Below are positions 9,921 through 20,489 of a stretch of DNA of 64,000 nucleotides, one piece after another. Each line of letters begins with the position of its first letter. The first letter of the stretch is position 1. The DNA is from Dama dama (lineage: Eukaryota; Chordata; Mammalia; Artiodactyla; Cervidae), in the NCBI RefSeq assembly GCF_033118175.1, contig NC_083688.1, positions 6,035,001 through 6,099,000 on the forward strand, in the 5' to 3' direction. Made by a program: the position numbers and the translations under genes. Below the pieces are notes generated by a model that had not been told where the DNA came from, did not search any database, and was given only the letters and a program-made list of their open reading frames with translations.

Positions 9921-10525
9921 TGCTGGGACAACTGATTACCCGAGAGTGGGCGGACCTCTGGAGGTACCCTGCCCTGCCCACCTCCTGGTTACCCAGGGGC
10001 CTCTGAGATGGCAGAAGTAAAAAGAGTTTGACAGATAACCAGCTTGGGGGTGATGGGGTGGGGGAGTCACGCGTGAGATTGTAAGACCTCATAGGACAGA
10101 GGGGGCAGCTGAAGGGCTTCCGAGGGGAAGAGGAAACTCGTGGCTGGGCCGTGGAGGGCGAGTTGCTTTCGTATCAAGAGGTGTTAGCAGGATGGAGCAT
10201 GCTCCCAGGGCAGAGGCTCAGGGGTGGGGAAGCCCCCATGGGCCTCCTCTCTTCATGCCGAGCCATGAAAGGGGCGCACCCACCCCAGTTAACCTCTGGC
10301 CAGAGAGTAGGGGCCCCCCACCGCCAGCCCCCACACACCATTAACCAAGTGCTTGTGTCGTGCTGCCTTCCTGCCCATCACCTTCTGGAATCCCCCCATC
10401 AGATTAGGAAAGAGACCGAGGGCCAGCCACCCCACCCCCTCGTAGGTGGCCAAGGCAGGTGTGCACTCTTGTGCTTCCTACTTCTGATACCCTCTGCTTC
10501 TTGGAGGTGTCAGAAAGGCTTTCGA

Positions 10526-10698
10526 GGGACTCCCCTGGTGGTCCAGTGGCTAAGACGCCGCACTCCCAATGCAGGGGTCCCCGAGGTTCCATCTCTGGTC
10601 AGGGAACTAGATCCCACATGCCGCAACTAAAACATCCTGTATATGCCGCAACAAAGAGCGAAGCTCCCGAGTGTTGCAGCTGAGACCCAACACATCCA
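10526..10698 (+). mobile_element. CHR-type tRNA-derived SINE
   Basis: It starts 'gggactcccctggtggtcca', has a ctggtcagggaactagatcc motif and continues with atgccgcaacaaagagcg. This is the CHR SINE pattern of cetaceans, hippos and ruminants. The usual A-rich tail is missing, so it is probably 3'-truncated. Confidence 0.85.
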
Positions 10699-10734
10699 AG
10701 GATCTCCTGTGGACCAGGCAGCTCCCCACAGAGG

Positions 10735-10875
10735 GTCTCACCGACTCCCCGTCACAGGTTTAGCATCCTCACCCCTGTTTTACTGAAGAAGAAACTGAGG
10801 CTCAGAGAGGTGAAGAAACTTGTCCACGGAGACACAGGAAGGGGTAAGATTTGAACCCAGGTCATCTGACCCTGG
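10735..10875 (-). repeat. MIR-like SINE
   Basis: Reverse MIR phrases: 'gaaactgaggctcagagagg', then 'aagatttgaacccaggtcat'. The ends are estimated. Confidence 0.7.
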
Positions 10876-11024
10876 AGCCCCAGCACTGCCCTCTCTCAGC
10901 CCCAGACTGACCTGGGACCCCGGCGGCATCAGGTTGACGGCTTTGGTCGCAGGCTGCCTCCAGGACCATAAACAGCTGGGGAAAGTTCCCCTCCCTCCAG
11001 CGGCTGCCTTTTCATCTGGCTGGG

Positions 11025-11180
11025 CTTCGGGATCTGGCGAGAGGAGCCCGTTTATTGAGGAAGTTTATGCATTTAACAGTTTAAGCCTTTCTAAGCCTGT
11101 GGTACAACAGGATTTCGGAGCCGTTAACAATTCTGTGTGGTTAAGAGATTTTCATTGCTCTGCGGCAGCTGGCTCGGGCC
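11025..11180. promoter_or_regulatory. Candidate intronic regulatory element
   Basis: A repeat-free patch differs in texture from its surroundings. It contains the palindrome gttaac (11123-11128), an overlapping SOX-like aacaat (11126-11131) and a RUNX-type tgtggtta (11136-11143), together with tttaacagtttaag. Regulatory activity is inferred from motif clustering only. Confidence 0.3.
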
Positions 11181-11309
11181 CGACAGGCCCCGTTCTGGCC
11201 TCTACCCGTTGCCCTGCTGGGGCACCTCCTCCCTGGGGCCCTTTGTCCTCAGCCCCCATCCTGCTGTTTCTCCCGGCTCCCCTCATTCCTAGTGCCTAGG
11301 GATGAACTT

Positions 11310-11400
11310 TGACCTCAGAGGGGAACTGAGGCTCAGAGAGGGGAAGGGAGCTGCCCAAGGCCACACAGCAGGTGAGAGGCTTGGATTGAGGTCTGGTGGC
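11310..11400 (-). repeat. MIR-like SINE fragment
   Basis: 'ggaactgaggctcagagagg' is followed by gcccaaggccacacagcagg, the reverse MIR core. Confidence 0.7.
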
Positions 11401-11864
11401 AAAGCTTGAGTCCCTTCCCACACCCTAGACTGCCTTCCTTGGGTAGGGGAGGGTGGCGGGAGGATGTTCCATTGTTAATTCCCTACTGGCAGGACTTACA
11501 AACTGCCCCCCTCAAAGCCAACATCTGATCTCTCCCAGGGCTTTGGGAAGAGGGTGGGGGTGGGAAGGCTTGCCCAGATTCACTCACCTTGTCAGATATC
11601 AAGTTGGAATCAGAACTCAGGCCAAATGAGAATTCTTCACACAGTACAAAATGAGGTTTGTTGTTTTTGTTTTGTTTTTTTCCATTGCTTGTCAGGGGGG
11701 TGGGGAGGGAATGCCATTTGTAATCATAATGTCTTACATATGTACAGTATTTATTTACTTACACTCTGCCTCATTCCAGAAAAAGATTAGAGGCTGCTTT
11801 TGTGTAGCATTTGGTCTCACCCTATGAGATACTTTGATCTGAATGATACCCACATGATAGAAGC

Positions 11865-12000
11865 AAGGCGAAGATTATTAGCGCCATTTTAGAGGCAAGA
11901 AAATCTGAAACCAAGAGAGAACCGGACTTTGCCAGGGTCACAGTGCCCTTTGGTGGCAGAGACGGGACTTGAACTGAGTGCTCTGGTCTCCTAGGCCCAG
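11865..12000 (-). repeat. MIR-like SINE
   Basis: Reverse MIR order: 'attagcgccattttagaggc', ccagggtcacagtgcc, 'acgggacttgaactgagtgc'. Confidence 0.6.
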
Positions 12001-12009
12001 GCCCTCACG

Positions 12010-12650
12010 GGGGCCTCTTGTCATCCCCGGGATGTTCTGTTAAATGGCCCCCATCCTTTACCTCCACCCCTGCAGGAACAAGACCCCAGGGACCCCTGGA
12101 ACCACTGGAGACCTTAGTCTCCACCCCACCAGAGAGGTACCCTGGCAGAGTTCCTCACGGCCCCAAGGACACGTGGTTAATGTGAAGAGGAAGGTGTGGG
12201 CAGGTTTGGCATACAACCATACAGATAAAGGGACCCCAGGGTCATCCTGAGGGGTGGGCAGGCCTTCAGACTCCTACCCTCTCTGCTCCCTCGGGCTCTT
12301 CGCTCCTTCAGCAGGCCTTCCCAGTCTTTCTCCGTGGAACCCCATCCGTGGAGGTTGGATGATACTGTTTATTTACTGATCACACTGACCCACGAGAGGG
12401 TCACAAACTTGCACTGGCATCCAGACGCACTACATGAACTTTGCCTGTTGCCCTCTGGGCACCCCCTAAACAAAGGGGCCAAGGCAACTGCTCACCGGCT
12501 TCACGCTTATAAAAACTGAGGCCCCAAGACATTAGACGAAATGGCTTATCCAGAGACCCGGCAATCACACTCAGGGTCCAGTCCTGGGCTCCCTGTACCT
12601 CCCACTGGGCCCTGATTGTAAATACCAGAGACAAGAGCCCAGGGAGGCAG
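12010..12650. other. Intronic sequence with MIR traces
   Basis: No exon or named repeat apart from weak MIR-like phrases near 12500-12580; otherwise unremarkable. Confidence 0.45.
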
Positions 12651-12654
12651 GGAA

Positions 12655-12885
12655 TGTGCATTGGTTGAGCGCCCACTGTGTGCCTGGCCTTCTGCCTTAG
12701 GCTTGGTGTAGAATTCTGGATCCCTGCAGTCCCCAGAAGTTGGGTACGGTTGTTATTTTCATTTTATAGAGGATGAAGCGGAGACTCAAAGAGGTTAAAT
12801 AAATCAGCTCAGGATCACGCAGCTAATGAATGGTGGAGCCAGCATTGAAATCCAAAACCTGCTGTCTTCCCACTGGAATATTTGG
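12655..12885 (-). repeat. MIR-like SINE
   Basis: It reads 'tgagcgcccactgtgtgcct', then 'ttgttattttcattttatag', then 'atcacgcagctaatgaatgg' in reverse MIR order. A second diverged MIR-like piece follows to about 13060. Confidence 0.7.
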
Positions 12886-13207
12886 GCATTTCATTGTGAG
12901 TGAAATATTTTCACAATCTTTATCTCATTTGATTCTTGACAGCCCTAGGGTGTAAGAGCGATCTGATCCCCGTTGTTGAGCTGAGGACGTTAAGGCTCAT
13001 GAGGTGAGGTACGCTGCCTGAGGCTCACCGCTAGGAAGGGCTGGAGCTGGGACTAGAGCTGGGTCACTGGGTCGGTTTGAGCCTGACGCCCAGGCTGTGT
13101 GACCCTCCCAGCCTCTTGCTGATGACTCTTGTTCTGAGAGCTCTTTTGAACACATTCTTATCAGACCCCTGGCCTGTCGTTCCACTAAAACTGCTCATAA
13201 TCAAGGC

Positions 13208-13628
13208 CATGTTGTTGTTCACTTGCTCAGTCATGTCCGATTCTTTGCGACCGCATGGACTGCAGCACGCCAGGCTTCCCTGTCCCTCACTATCTCCTGG
13301 AGCTTGCTCAAACTCATGTCCATTGAACAGATGACGCCATCCAACCATCTCATCCTCTGTTGTCCCCTTCTCTTCCCACCTTCAATGTTTCCCAGCATCA
13401 GGGTCTTGTCCAGTGAGTTGGCTCTTCCCATCAGGTGGCCAAGGTATCAGAGCTTCAGCTTCAACATCAGTCCTTCCAATGAATATTCAGGGTTGATCTC
13501 CTTCAGGATGGACTGGTTGGATCTCCTTGCTGTCCAAGGGACTCTCAAGAGTCTTCTCCAACACCATAGTAGTTCAAAAGCATCAATTCTTTGGCGCTTC
13601 GCCTTCTTTATGGTCCAACTCTGACATG
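13208..13628 (-). mobile_element. BovB (RTE-type) LINE 3' end
   Basis: This is a 5'-truncated BovB copy in antisense to EPHB2. On the minus strand it encodes the familiar C-terminal ORF2 tail, including the SLEKTLMLG-like and QQRMRWLDG-like segments, and the + strand starts with the tgttgttgttcact 3' terminus. Stops and indels interrupt the frame, so it is inactive. Confidence 0.92.
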
Positions 13629-13739
13629 AATGACACCCATGTCACCAATCCGTTGGTCAGTTGCTAGGCCTCAGCTTCCCCAGGGGCATAGGACAGGGAG
13701 ACCACTGTCTCCTGGTGTCCCTCCTGTTTTGCCAGGTGC

Positions 13740-13928
13740 TTTGTGGCCAGTTCCCGCTCACCTCCCACCTCTCTACCCCAGAGGACCCAATGCTGACAGG
13801 CTGTAGGCTCACTTCTTTATCTCTTAACTACTTGTCACCCCAGCTGGAATGCAAGCTCCAGGAGGGCAGATGTTTCTGTTTCATCCACTGCTGTCTCCAG
13901 CTTCTAGAGTGAGGTTTAGCTCATCGAA
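13740..13928 (+). repeat. L2-like LINE fragment interrupted by a SINE
   Basis: The 'ctggaatgcaagctccagga' phrase with gggcagatgtttctg is L2 3' sequence. The element is cut at its 3' end by the Bov-tA insertion that follows. Confidence 0.6.
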
Positions 13929-14147
13929 AGTGAAAGTAGCGTTAGTCGCACAGTTGTGTGTGACTCTTTGCAACCCCAGGGACTATATAGCCTGCCAGGC
14001 TCCTCTGTCCGGGGGATTCTCCAAGCAAGAATACTAGACTGTGCAGCCATTCCCTTCTCCAGGGGATCTTCCCAACCGAGGGATCGAACCTAGGTCTCCC
14101 GCGTTGCAGACAAGTTCTTTGCCATCTAACCCCCCAGGGAAAACCTC
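13929..14147 (-). mobile_element. Bov-tA SINE
   Basis: Antisense Bov-tA: tail gaaagtgaaagt at the left, tRNA-related head with 'agggatcgaacctaggtctc' at the right. It is flanked by gctcatcgaa (13919-13928) and gctcatagaa (14148-14157), a 10-bp target-site duplication with one mismatch. Confidence 0.9.
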
Positions 14148-14157
14148 GCTCATAGAA

Positions 14158-15305
14158 GCTACTCCATTAATGTGAGTTGCAGAGCCCCACTCACCCCAGT
14201 CTCACACCCTGTTCCCTCCCAACCCTGATGTGAGCGATGATGCTAACAAAGGCCCTTGGAGAGGCTGGGGGTTCTTCCTGCTCCAGGGCAACCAGAGTGG
14301 CCAGGATACTCAGCAGATCTGTCCGGGGTTGGGACAGATGTTTCTAGACTTGAATTGAGGGTCCTTTTTCTTGATACGCAGTATTTCCTGTAAAAATCTT
14401 AAATCATTCTTGGAGCTGGGGGGCCTCAGAAAGCATCTCTGTCTTCTTTGCATCTTCACTATTAACAACCATGATTCCAGTTCTTGCTCCCTTGCCTGCA
14501 CTGGCCTGTGTGTTTAGACTCCCCACATGGTGGTCCTTGGCCAGGACCTGCTGGGGGACCCATCTCTTAGCAGGAGCCTGCGGGAGCCCACCAGGGGCCC
14601 TGGTCTGTACAGACACAGAGCAAGAGGAGGCGCCCAGCCCATGGAGTCTCCAGCCTCCAGAGTCAGACCCCAGCCCCGGTGCCTGTCTTACTTGAGGGGA
14701 TCTTTTCTCTGAGCCTCAGTTTCCTCATTGTTAAATGGGGCCTGCGGTCCCAGCCCCGCCGGGTTTAGAAGAGACCCAGAGGAGTTATGGGAGCTCAGAA
14801 GACAGGTGAAGGATGGGGAGGGGAGGGGCGCCCCTGCTCCGTCTGGGAAGGGGTGTTTCTCGGGTTGGGCACCAGGCAGTGCCCTGGCCAAGCACCTGGA
14901 GATCAGAGTGTATGTACCTCATTCAGGGGGCTGGCGGTGGCTGGTCATCCCCTCTCAGTTATAAGCAAGCCTGAGTACACAGCAGGTGCTTAATACATGC
15001 TTATGGCGTGGCGTTGTTTTAGCCAGATTGAGCAGCACAGGAGCAGCTCACACCCAGGGTGCCTGGGTCCAAATATGGGCTCTGTGCCCCCCCACCCACT
15101 CACCCTGGGACCCTGGCAGAGCACCTGCCCCGCCCCTCCCACCTCTGGGGCTCAGAGTTGCCACCTATAGCGTGACTCTTACGCACCAACAGCCTCTAAT
15201 TCTGTTCTTCCTGGTCCTCAGTGTGCCGCTTGAGAGGCCAGCAGGGCAGCTGTGACCATTTGTGACAGGAGAATAGTGACCCCCTGTTACCTGCCACACC
15301 CTGGT
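14158..15305. other. Intronic sequence, mostly unique-looking
   Basis: Short MIR-like phrases occur (14705-14740 ctgagcctcagtttcctcat; 14975-15010) but no exon, RNA or recent mobile element was recognised. Confidence 0.45.
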
Positions 15306-15334
15306 GCCCTCAAGCAGGAAGGTAAGGGTCAGAG

Positions 15335-15540
15335 CCAGCTGCTTTGATTCTCATACCGGTTCTGACATGTACGAGCTGTGTGACTCCGGGCGTGTGATCA
15401 CTTCCCAAAAACCTCAACCTTCCCATCTGAATAATGGGTATAGTAAGGAATGGAATGTTACAGGTGAGTTGTGAGGGTTCAATGCAATAATCCACGTAAA
15501 GCACCCAGCATGTGGCATGTGGTCGGTGCTGATCATAGCC
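15335..15540 (+). repeat. MIR-like SINE
   Basis: Sense MIR order: 'acgagctgtgtgactccggg', tcccatctgaataatggg, gagttgtgagggttcaatgc, aagcacccagcatgtggc. Confidence 0.75.
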
Positions 15541-15559
15541 TGGACTAACTTACCTCCGT

Positions 15560-15670
15560 GCTGAAGGTTGTCATCATCCCCTTCTGCAGATGAGGAAACA
15601 GGTTCAGAGAGAGAGCGAGCGACTTACTTGCTCCAGACCACACAGCAAGTAAGGCCCCTTAACCCCTGTT
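15560..15670 (-). repeat. MIR-like SINE fragment
   Basis: gcagatgaggaaacaggttc followed by 'ccagaccacacagcaagtaa' is the reverse MIR core. Confidence 0.65.
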
Positions 15671-16019
15671 GTCCAGGCGAGCAAAAGCAGAGGCCTGGGT
15701 GGGACTTGAGGGCCAGGCAGAGCTATTTCTGCCTCTGTCCCCTATGTCCCTGGCAAATTCTAGGACCAGAGCCTCATGTTACCTTGGCTTCTTCCAGGGA
15801 ACCAGACTCCAGCATCATCCCTTAAAGGTGTCACCATCTGATTCACAGCATTTCAAAGACCCGAGCATGGTCGCTGGCCTTTTTGCGCTGCCTGGGCGGA
15901 CCATGCAGCTTCGGGGGCCCCACATCCGTATACCTGGCAACTGCAGCCCTGGGCTGCGTTCCCCCGACACCCTGCTGTCAGAGCTGTCTGTCTGTGGGAG
16001 CTCCCTGGAGTCCTGGGAG

Positions 16020-16700
16020 GGGTGTACACACACGCGTGTGCTGGGTCAATGCGGGGCATCCCTGACATGGCTGCATGTATGTGTGCACTGGCTCTGTTAG
16101 ACGTGACAGAGTGTGCGCTGGGCCTGATGGGAGTCTGTTTGTGTGCCTGTGCGTGTAGAAGCATGCCCCCTGACCCAAAATCCCTCCACGTGTGCGATTG
16201 GAACATCTCTGGACATAAGAGCATGTGCGTACATTTCAGGGGCGGGGCCTATACGTGCCCTTGCCCACACGCTCACCCTGGAGCCCACCATTAGTCATTA
16301 CTGCCCTGTGCTTCTATGTTCCTGTGTCTGCCTGACTTGTCCCAGCACACGTGTGTACTAAGAGGAGCACAGTCACGCATGTGCTGGCTCACTTGGACCA
16401 GTGCACGCAGGGGAACGTAGATGCCACAAAATGAGTGTGTGCGCCCGTCATGGTGTGAGGGCATCCCTGTCCATGTGCGTGTGTGTCCTGAGTCAAGTAG
16501 CTGTGTGTGTATATTTATGCATATCCAACCACAAGGAAATCAAGCCCGAGTACATATGTTCGTTTATATATTGTATCAAACCACATGTACACATGCTTAG
16601 AAATGGGTATTTGTGTGCATGTGTGTCTCTGTGCGTGCAAGGGACCCCACTAGTGAAGTGTGTGTGTCAGGGAGGGATACACACACACACACACACTTTC
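16020..16700. repeat. TG/CA-rich region with (CA)n microsatellite
   Basis: Scattered tgtgtg and cacaca runs with many tgtgcgtg variants culminate in an uninterrupted (AC) run at about 16679-16697. The long open frames here are by-products of the simple sequence. Confidence 0.75.
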
Positions 16701-17129
16701 TGGGGGCCAGAATGTCAGGGGCATTGATTTTCTGTCTCTTAGAAATTCCCTTTGAGGTCCTCTTCATGTCTCTTTCATGAACCAAGCTCAGCAGTTCCAA
16801 CATCCTTAGAGCAAATCGGCCCGTTTTGCAGCGAGGCTCTGTCCCCCGGCCTGCCCGCCCCGGCCCCGCTGGTTGTGGACACAGCACACACACCCAGAAT
16901 CTGCTTACGATTTATGGGAGAGCAGGAGGGGCCCTGGGGGGCTTCGGTGATGGTGCTAGGCTGGGTTCAGTCCCTCACCAGGCTCTGCAGTTTTCTAGGC
17001 GGTGGTCTTGGGCACTCCCCTCACTTCCCAGAGCCTCCAGCTTCTCAGCTGGCAAGGAGGCCCAAACGGTGGTACAGGCTTGATGGCAAGGCCCCTGCCC
17101 AGGCTGGATCGGCGTTTCTCTCACATCTG

Positions 17130-17167
17130 CGAGCCGTGTTTTTTTTTTTTTTTTCGAGCCGTGTTTT
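17130..17167 (-). mobile_element. Poly(T) tract flanked by 13-bp direct repeats (tail-only retroinsertion)
   Basis: CGAGCCGTGTTTT is present at 17130-17142 and 17155-17167 with only T residues between (17139-17154). On the minus strand the repeat starts AAAAC, as expected for an L1 endonuclease nick. No element body is present. Slippage after local duplication is the alternative. Confidence 0.65.
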
Positions 17168-17364
17168 GTTCATGCAACGCTTCTACCTTCTTCTCAGGGA
17201 GAGAGGCTGCGTCTACACGAGGGCCGGTGGTAGACAGACCGGCGGAGGAGCCGTGATGCCCCCAGGAGGAAGGGGCAACTGTGTGCCACCCCCCCATGCA
17301 TCCCCACTGTGCTCTAAGCTAGCATCCCCTCATCCTGGCCTGCCCGCTGTCCTCTGTTACCCCC

Positions 17365-17460
17365 ATTCCACAGAGGAGGAAACTGAGGCCAGAGAGTGGC
17401 AGGGGCCTGCCCAAACCTCACAGGAGGCAAGCCAGGATTGGGACCCAGATCCAGCTGACT
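17365..17460 (-). repeat. MIR-like SINE fragment
   Basis: 'acagaggaggaaactgaggc' is followed by ggattgggacccagatcc in reverse MIR order. Confidence 0.6.
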
Positions 17461-17629
17461 CTGGGGCCTTCTCGAGCCTTCCAAGAACCCTTCCCGTGGG
17501 AGAAGGAGGTCAGGCCTCAAAGGACCCCCATTCCCCAGAGCGGGGGCTGGAGGGTGTCCAAGCCCGAGGTGCCGCAGGAACAGAGGAGGGGAAGCCCCAG
17601 GTTGGAGGAAGGCAGGCCCTTCAGCCTTG

Positions 17630-17991
17630 GCCTCCCGTGCGCCGGCTCCGGCTCTCCGGGTCCCGGCCCCCTCCAACTGGGCACCCCCTCGCCGGGGTCC
17701 CCTCCCATCCCTCGTGCTGCCGTCTTTGTGGCCCGGGAAGAATGCCTCTCTTTATCTCCCGGGCGCCCCTTCCCTTTGATTCTCCTCTCCCCAGCGTTTC
17801 TGCTGACCTCTGCGTGTTGGGAATCCAATTAGAGGCACGGACGGAGAGAGTGACAGCGGCGCTGAATCCCGCCTCGGGCCCTCCGAGCACACCCGGCAGA
17901 GCTGGCGGGCTGCGCGGGGCCTGCTTGTCATGCCAGGCCCAGCGCGGGGCTTTGTGGGGATTAGCGGCCCGGGGTGGGGTGGGGCCTCTCC
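17630..17991. promoter_or_regulatory. Intronic CpG-rich block (candidate CpG island)
   Basis: By eye I count about 33 CpG dinucleotides in roughly 360 bp at around two-thirds G+C, close to the expected number. The rest of the intron is CpG-poor. No repeat family is evident. It could be an alternative promoter, an enhancer or only a local composition peak; function is inferred. Confidence 0.5.
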
Positions 17992-20098
17992 GCAGATGGG
18001 ACCAGAAGTGATGCTGGTGAATGTCACGTCACAGGGAGAGTGGGGGATTCCCCCCTCTGCTCTGGAGGGAACTCAGCATGGGGAAGAGGGGAGGACGGGG
18101 GCAGGAGGCAGGGTGGCCTTGGCGTGGAGTGGGTCACCCCTTGACCGATAGAGAGGATGCTTGGGGAAGTGATGGCCCAGCCCATTTGGGTTATGTGGTT
18201 CCAGAGCTAGATCGAAGCGGAGCTGGCAACCAGGCTCAGGTTTGCCTGCTGTAGGGGAGACACCCGAATTTCCACCTAGGAGGGGCATCGGGGGTTTTAA
18301 GTGCTTGCAGGGATGGGATATTAATTTTGAAGCTTCATTCGTAAAACACTTTACTTGTGACCGGGAGAGGCAACCCCGAGAAGTGGAAAGGGGCAGCCAC
18401 TTCATGATGGTGTCTGAAGACTCACCCACCGCAACTACTCCTTGGCGTGGCCACCAGCCTAAGGCCAAGACCCTGCCCTTCCCCGCCCACCACCATGAAG
18501 TTATCCTCCTGGTTTACTGCCACGGAAGATGAGGGTCCCAAGAACCAAAGGCCATTCTGAGGCAGAGCTAGGATTCCTCTCCCCTCACCCCCTGCTCCTA
18601 ACCCCGGCATCACCCTGACCCTGTCCCCCACCTCCTAAGTCAGGAGAGTCCCCGATGCCTGCTCCCCAAGGAAGGATTTGGTGTCTGAAGAAGTGGATTT
18701 CTAGCCCTCAGGGAAAATAGCAGCCTCACCCCCAGCCCTAGGAGCAGCAGGCAGAATATGGGCCAACAAACGCTCTATCCCCTCCAGAAACGGCTGAAGC
18801 CTACAGTGCACTGGGCCTTGTCCTGGGCCCAAGCACCCAGGGAGATTTGGATCTGAGGTGGCTTCTGCCTCCAGGAGCTCACAGTGGTAGGTGTGTAAAG
18901 GGGAAGTCTGGGGCTGTGAGGACCCATAGGAGAAATGCGGGGTGGAAATGGGCCCACACTTCAAGCTGGGAGTCCCAGAGGGCTTCCTGGAGGAAGCGGC
19001 ACCTGAGCCGAGACCTGGAGGACAAGCCGAAATAGCTTGAGGAGCGCCCCCCCCCCCCAACTGAATATTCCAGGCATGAGAGGCAGGGCAGGTGTGGGGC
19101 TTCCCGGGGAGGGGCAGCTGCCCACCCTCATCCCCATCCTCATTCCGCAGCTGCCTGGGCTGGGCAGGGCTGACCCATCTCCTGTCCCAGCGCCCCAGCT
19201 ATGACTGCCTCCTGGGCCTGGAAGGGTTGGCAGCTTTGGATGCTCAGCATCTTCGGGAAGAATTGTCGCAGAGGTGGGACGGCAGAGGGCCGGAGAGCAC
19301 GTGTTCGAGAACCAGGCCCCTTCCCCACACCGCCTCCGTGGACCCCACATCGGCCCAGGAAGCAGGAGCTGCCACCCTGTTTTACCAGTGAGAAAATGTC
19401 TCAGGGAGGCAGAGGGGCTGCCCAGACTCAGACGGCGTGTTAACATACTGCCCAGCATCTAAGCTCAGGCCTTTTCTCCCACCCTGGGCTATCACAGCCT
19501 GAGCAGATGCGAGTTTGTTGTATTTATGTTTTAGGTTCTCCTGTCCCAGCACAATGCCTGGCACACAGAAGGTACTCAATGGGTGAGTGGTAGACGGATG
19601 TATGGACGGGTGGAGAAAACCAATCAATCAATTGAGCGATTCTTCCTTACCTGGTACCTTTTAAAAAAAAAAAAAAACAAATTGGCACCTGTCCCCATCC
19701 TGCCCACAAAGACTATATTAATGGTGAATTAATCTTTCAGCTCCGTTCTCATGAATACAAAACGGGAGGGTGTGTGTGGACCCAAGAGAGCCAGAAAAGA
19801 CATCCTGGTCTGCTTCCCACATCTGTCTGGGCCTAAAGACACGCGCTCAGTCACCCAGACCCGTTCTCACCCACTCACACACTCTCGCACAGCCGACGCC
19901 CCCCCCCAAGGGACCTCCGTACCCCCCCCACCCCTCTGTCTCCCCAGCTCCAGGTGGAGGCCTCCCTGGGCTCAGCCCTGGCCCTGCCCACGGGCTTGCA
20001 GCCTCTTCCAGCCCCTCTCCTCCCTCTGAACCTGACTGCTCCTCCTCACCTGCCTTCCTCGCCTCCTCCTTCTCTCCTTCCTTTTGTCTTCTCCTCCT
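17992..20098. other. Intronic sequence with L2 and MIR traces
   Basis: An L2-like phrase occurs near 18860-19030 (caggagctcacagtgg, then ggcttcctggaggaagcgg), a C-run at 19048-19060, an L2 3' end near 19530-19600 and an A-run at 19664-19677. No exon was recognised. Confidence 0.45.
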
Positions 20099-20106
20099 GT
20101 CCTCCT

Positions 20107-20384
20107 TGGAGAAGGCGATGGCACCTCACTCCAGTACTCTTGCCTGGAAAAGCCCGTGGACAGAGGAACCTGGTAGGCTGCAGTCCATGGGGTCGCTACA
20201 AGTAGGATACGACTGAGCGGCTTCACTTTCACTTTTCACTTTCATGCATTGGAGAAGGAAATGGCAACCCACTCCAGTGTTCTTGCCTGGAGAATCCCGG
20301 GGACGGGGGAGCCTGGTGGGCTGCCGTCTATGGGGTCGCACAGAGTCGGACACGACTGAAGCGACTTAGCAGCAGCTGCAGCCC
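20107..20384 (+). mobile_element. BOV-A2 SINE
   Basis: A dimeric BOV-A2: the first arm starts ggagaaggcgatggcacc, the linker is tttcacttttcactttcatg and the second arm ends agcgacttagcagcagc. A short duplication gtcctcct flanks it (20099-20106 and 20385-20392). Confidence 0.93.
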
Positions 20385-20448
20385 GTCCTCCTCCTGTGTT
20401 TCCTTTCTCCTTCCGTCTCTTGGTTTCTCTACCTTAATCGGGTTTCCC

Positions 20449-20489
20449 GTCTTGGCTTCATCCTCCATTGTCTTGGCTTCATCCTCCAC
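20449..20489. repeat. 21-bp tandem duplication
   Basis: gtcttggcttcatcctcca is repeated at 20449 and 20470, followed by a short (tgtc)n run. Confidence 0.9.

Noticed and set aside
16752..18011. Longest open frame in the intron (419 codons, + strand)
   Set aside because: It runs through GC-rich and CpG-rich sequence, includes a poly(T) retroinsertion and a MIR fragment, has no known domain, and competes with open frames on the other strand. It is a composition artefact.
19664..19677. Other A/T runs (19664, 38562, 48188, 54298) as further tail-only insertions
   Set aside because: No matching direct repeats flank them.
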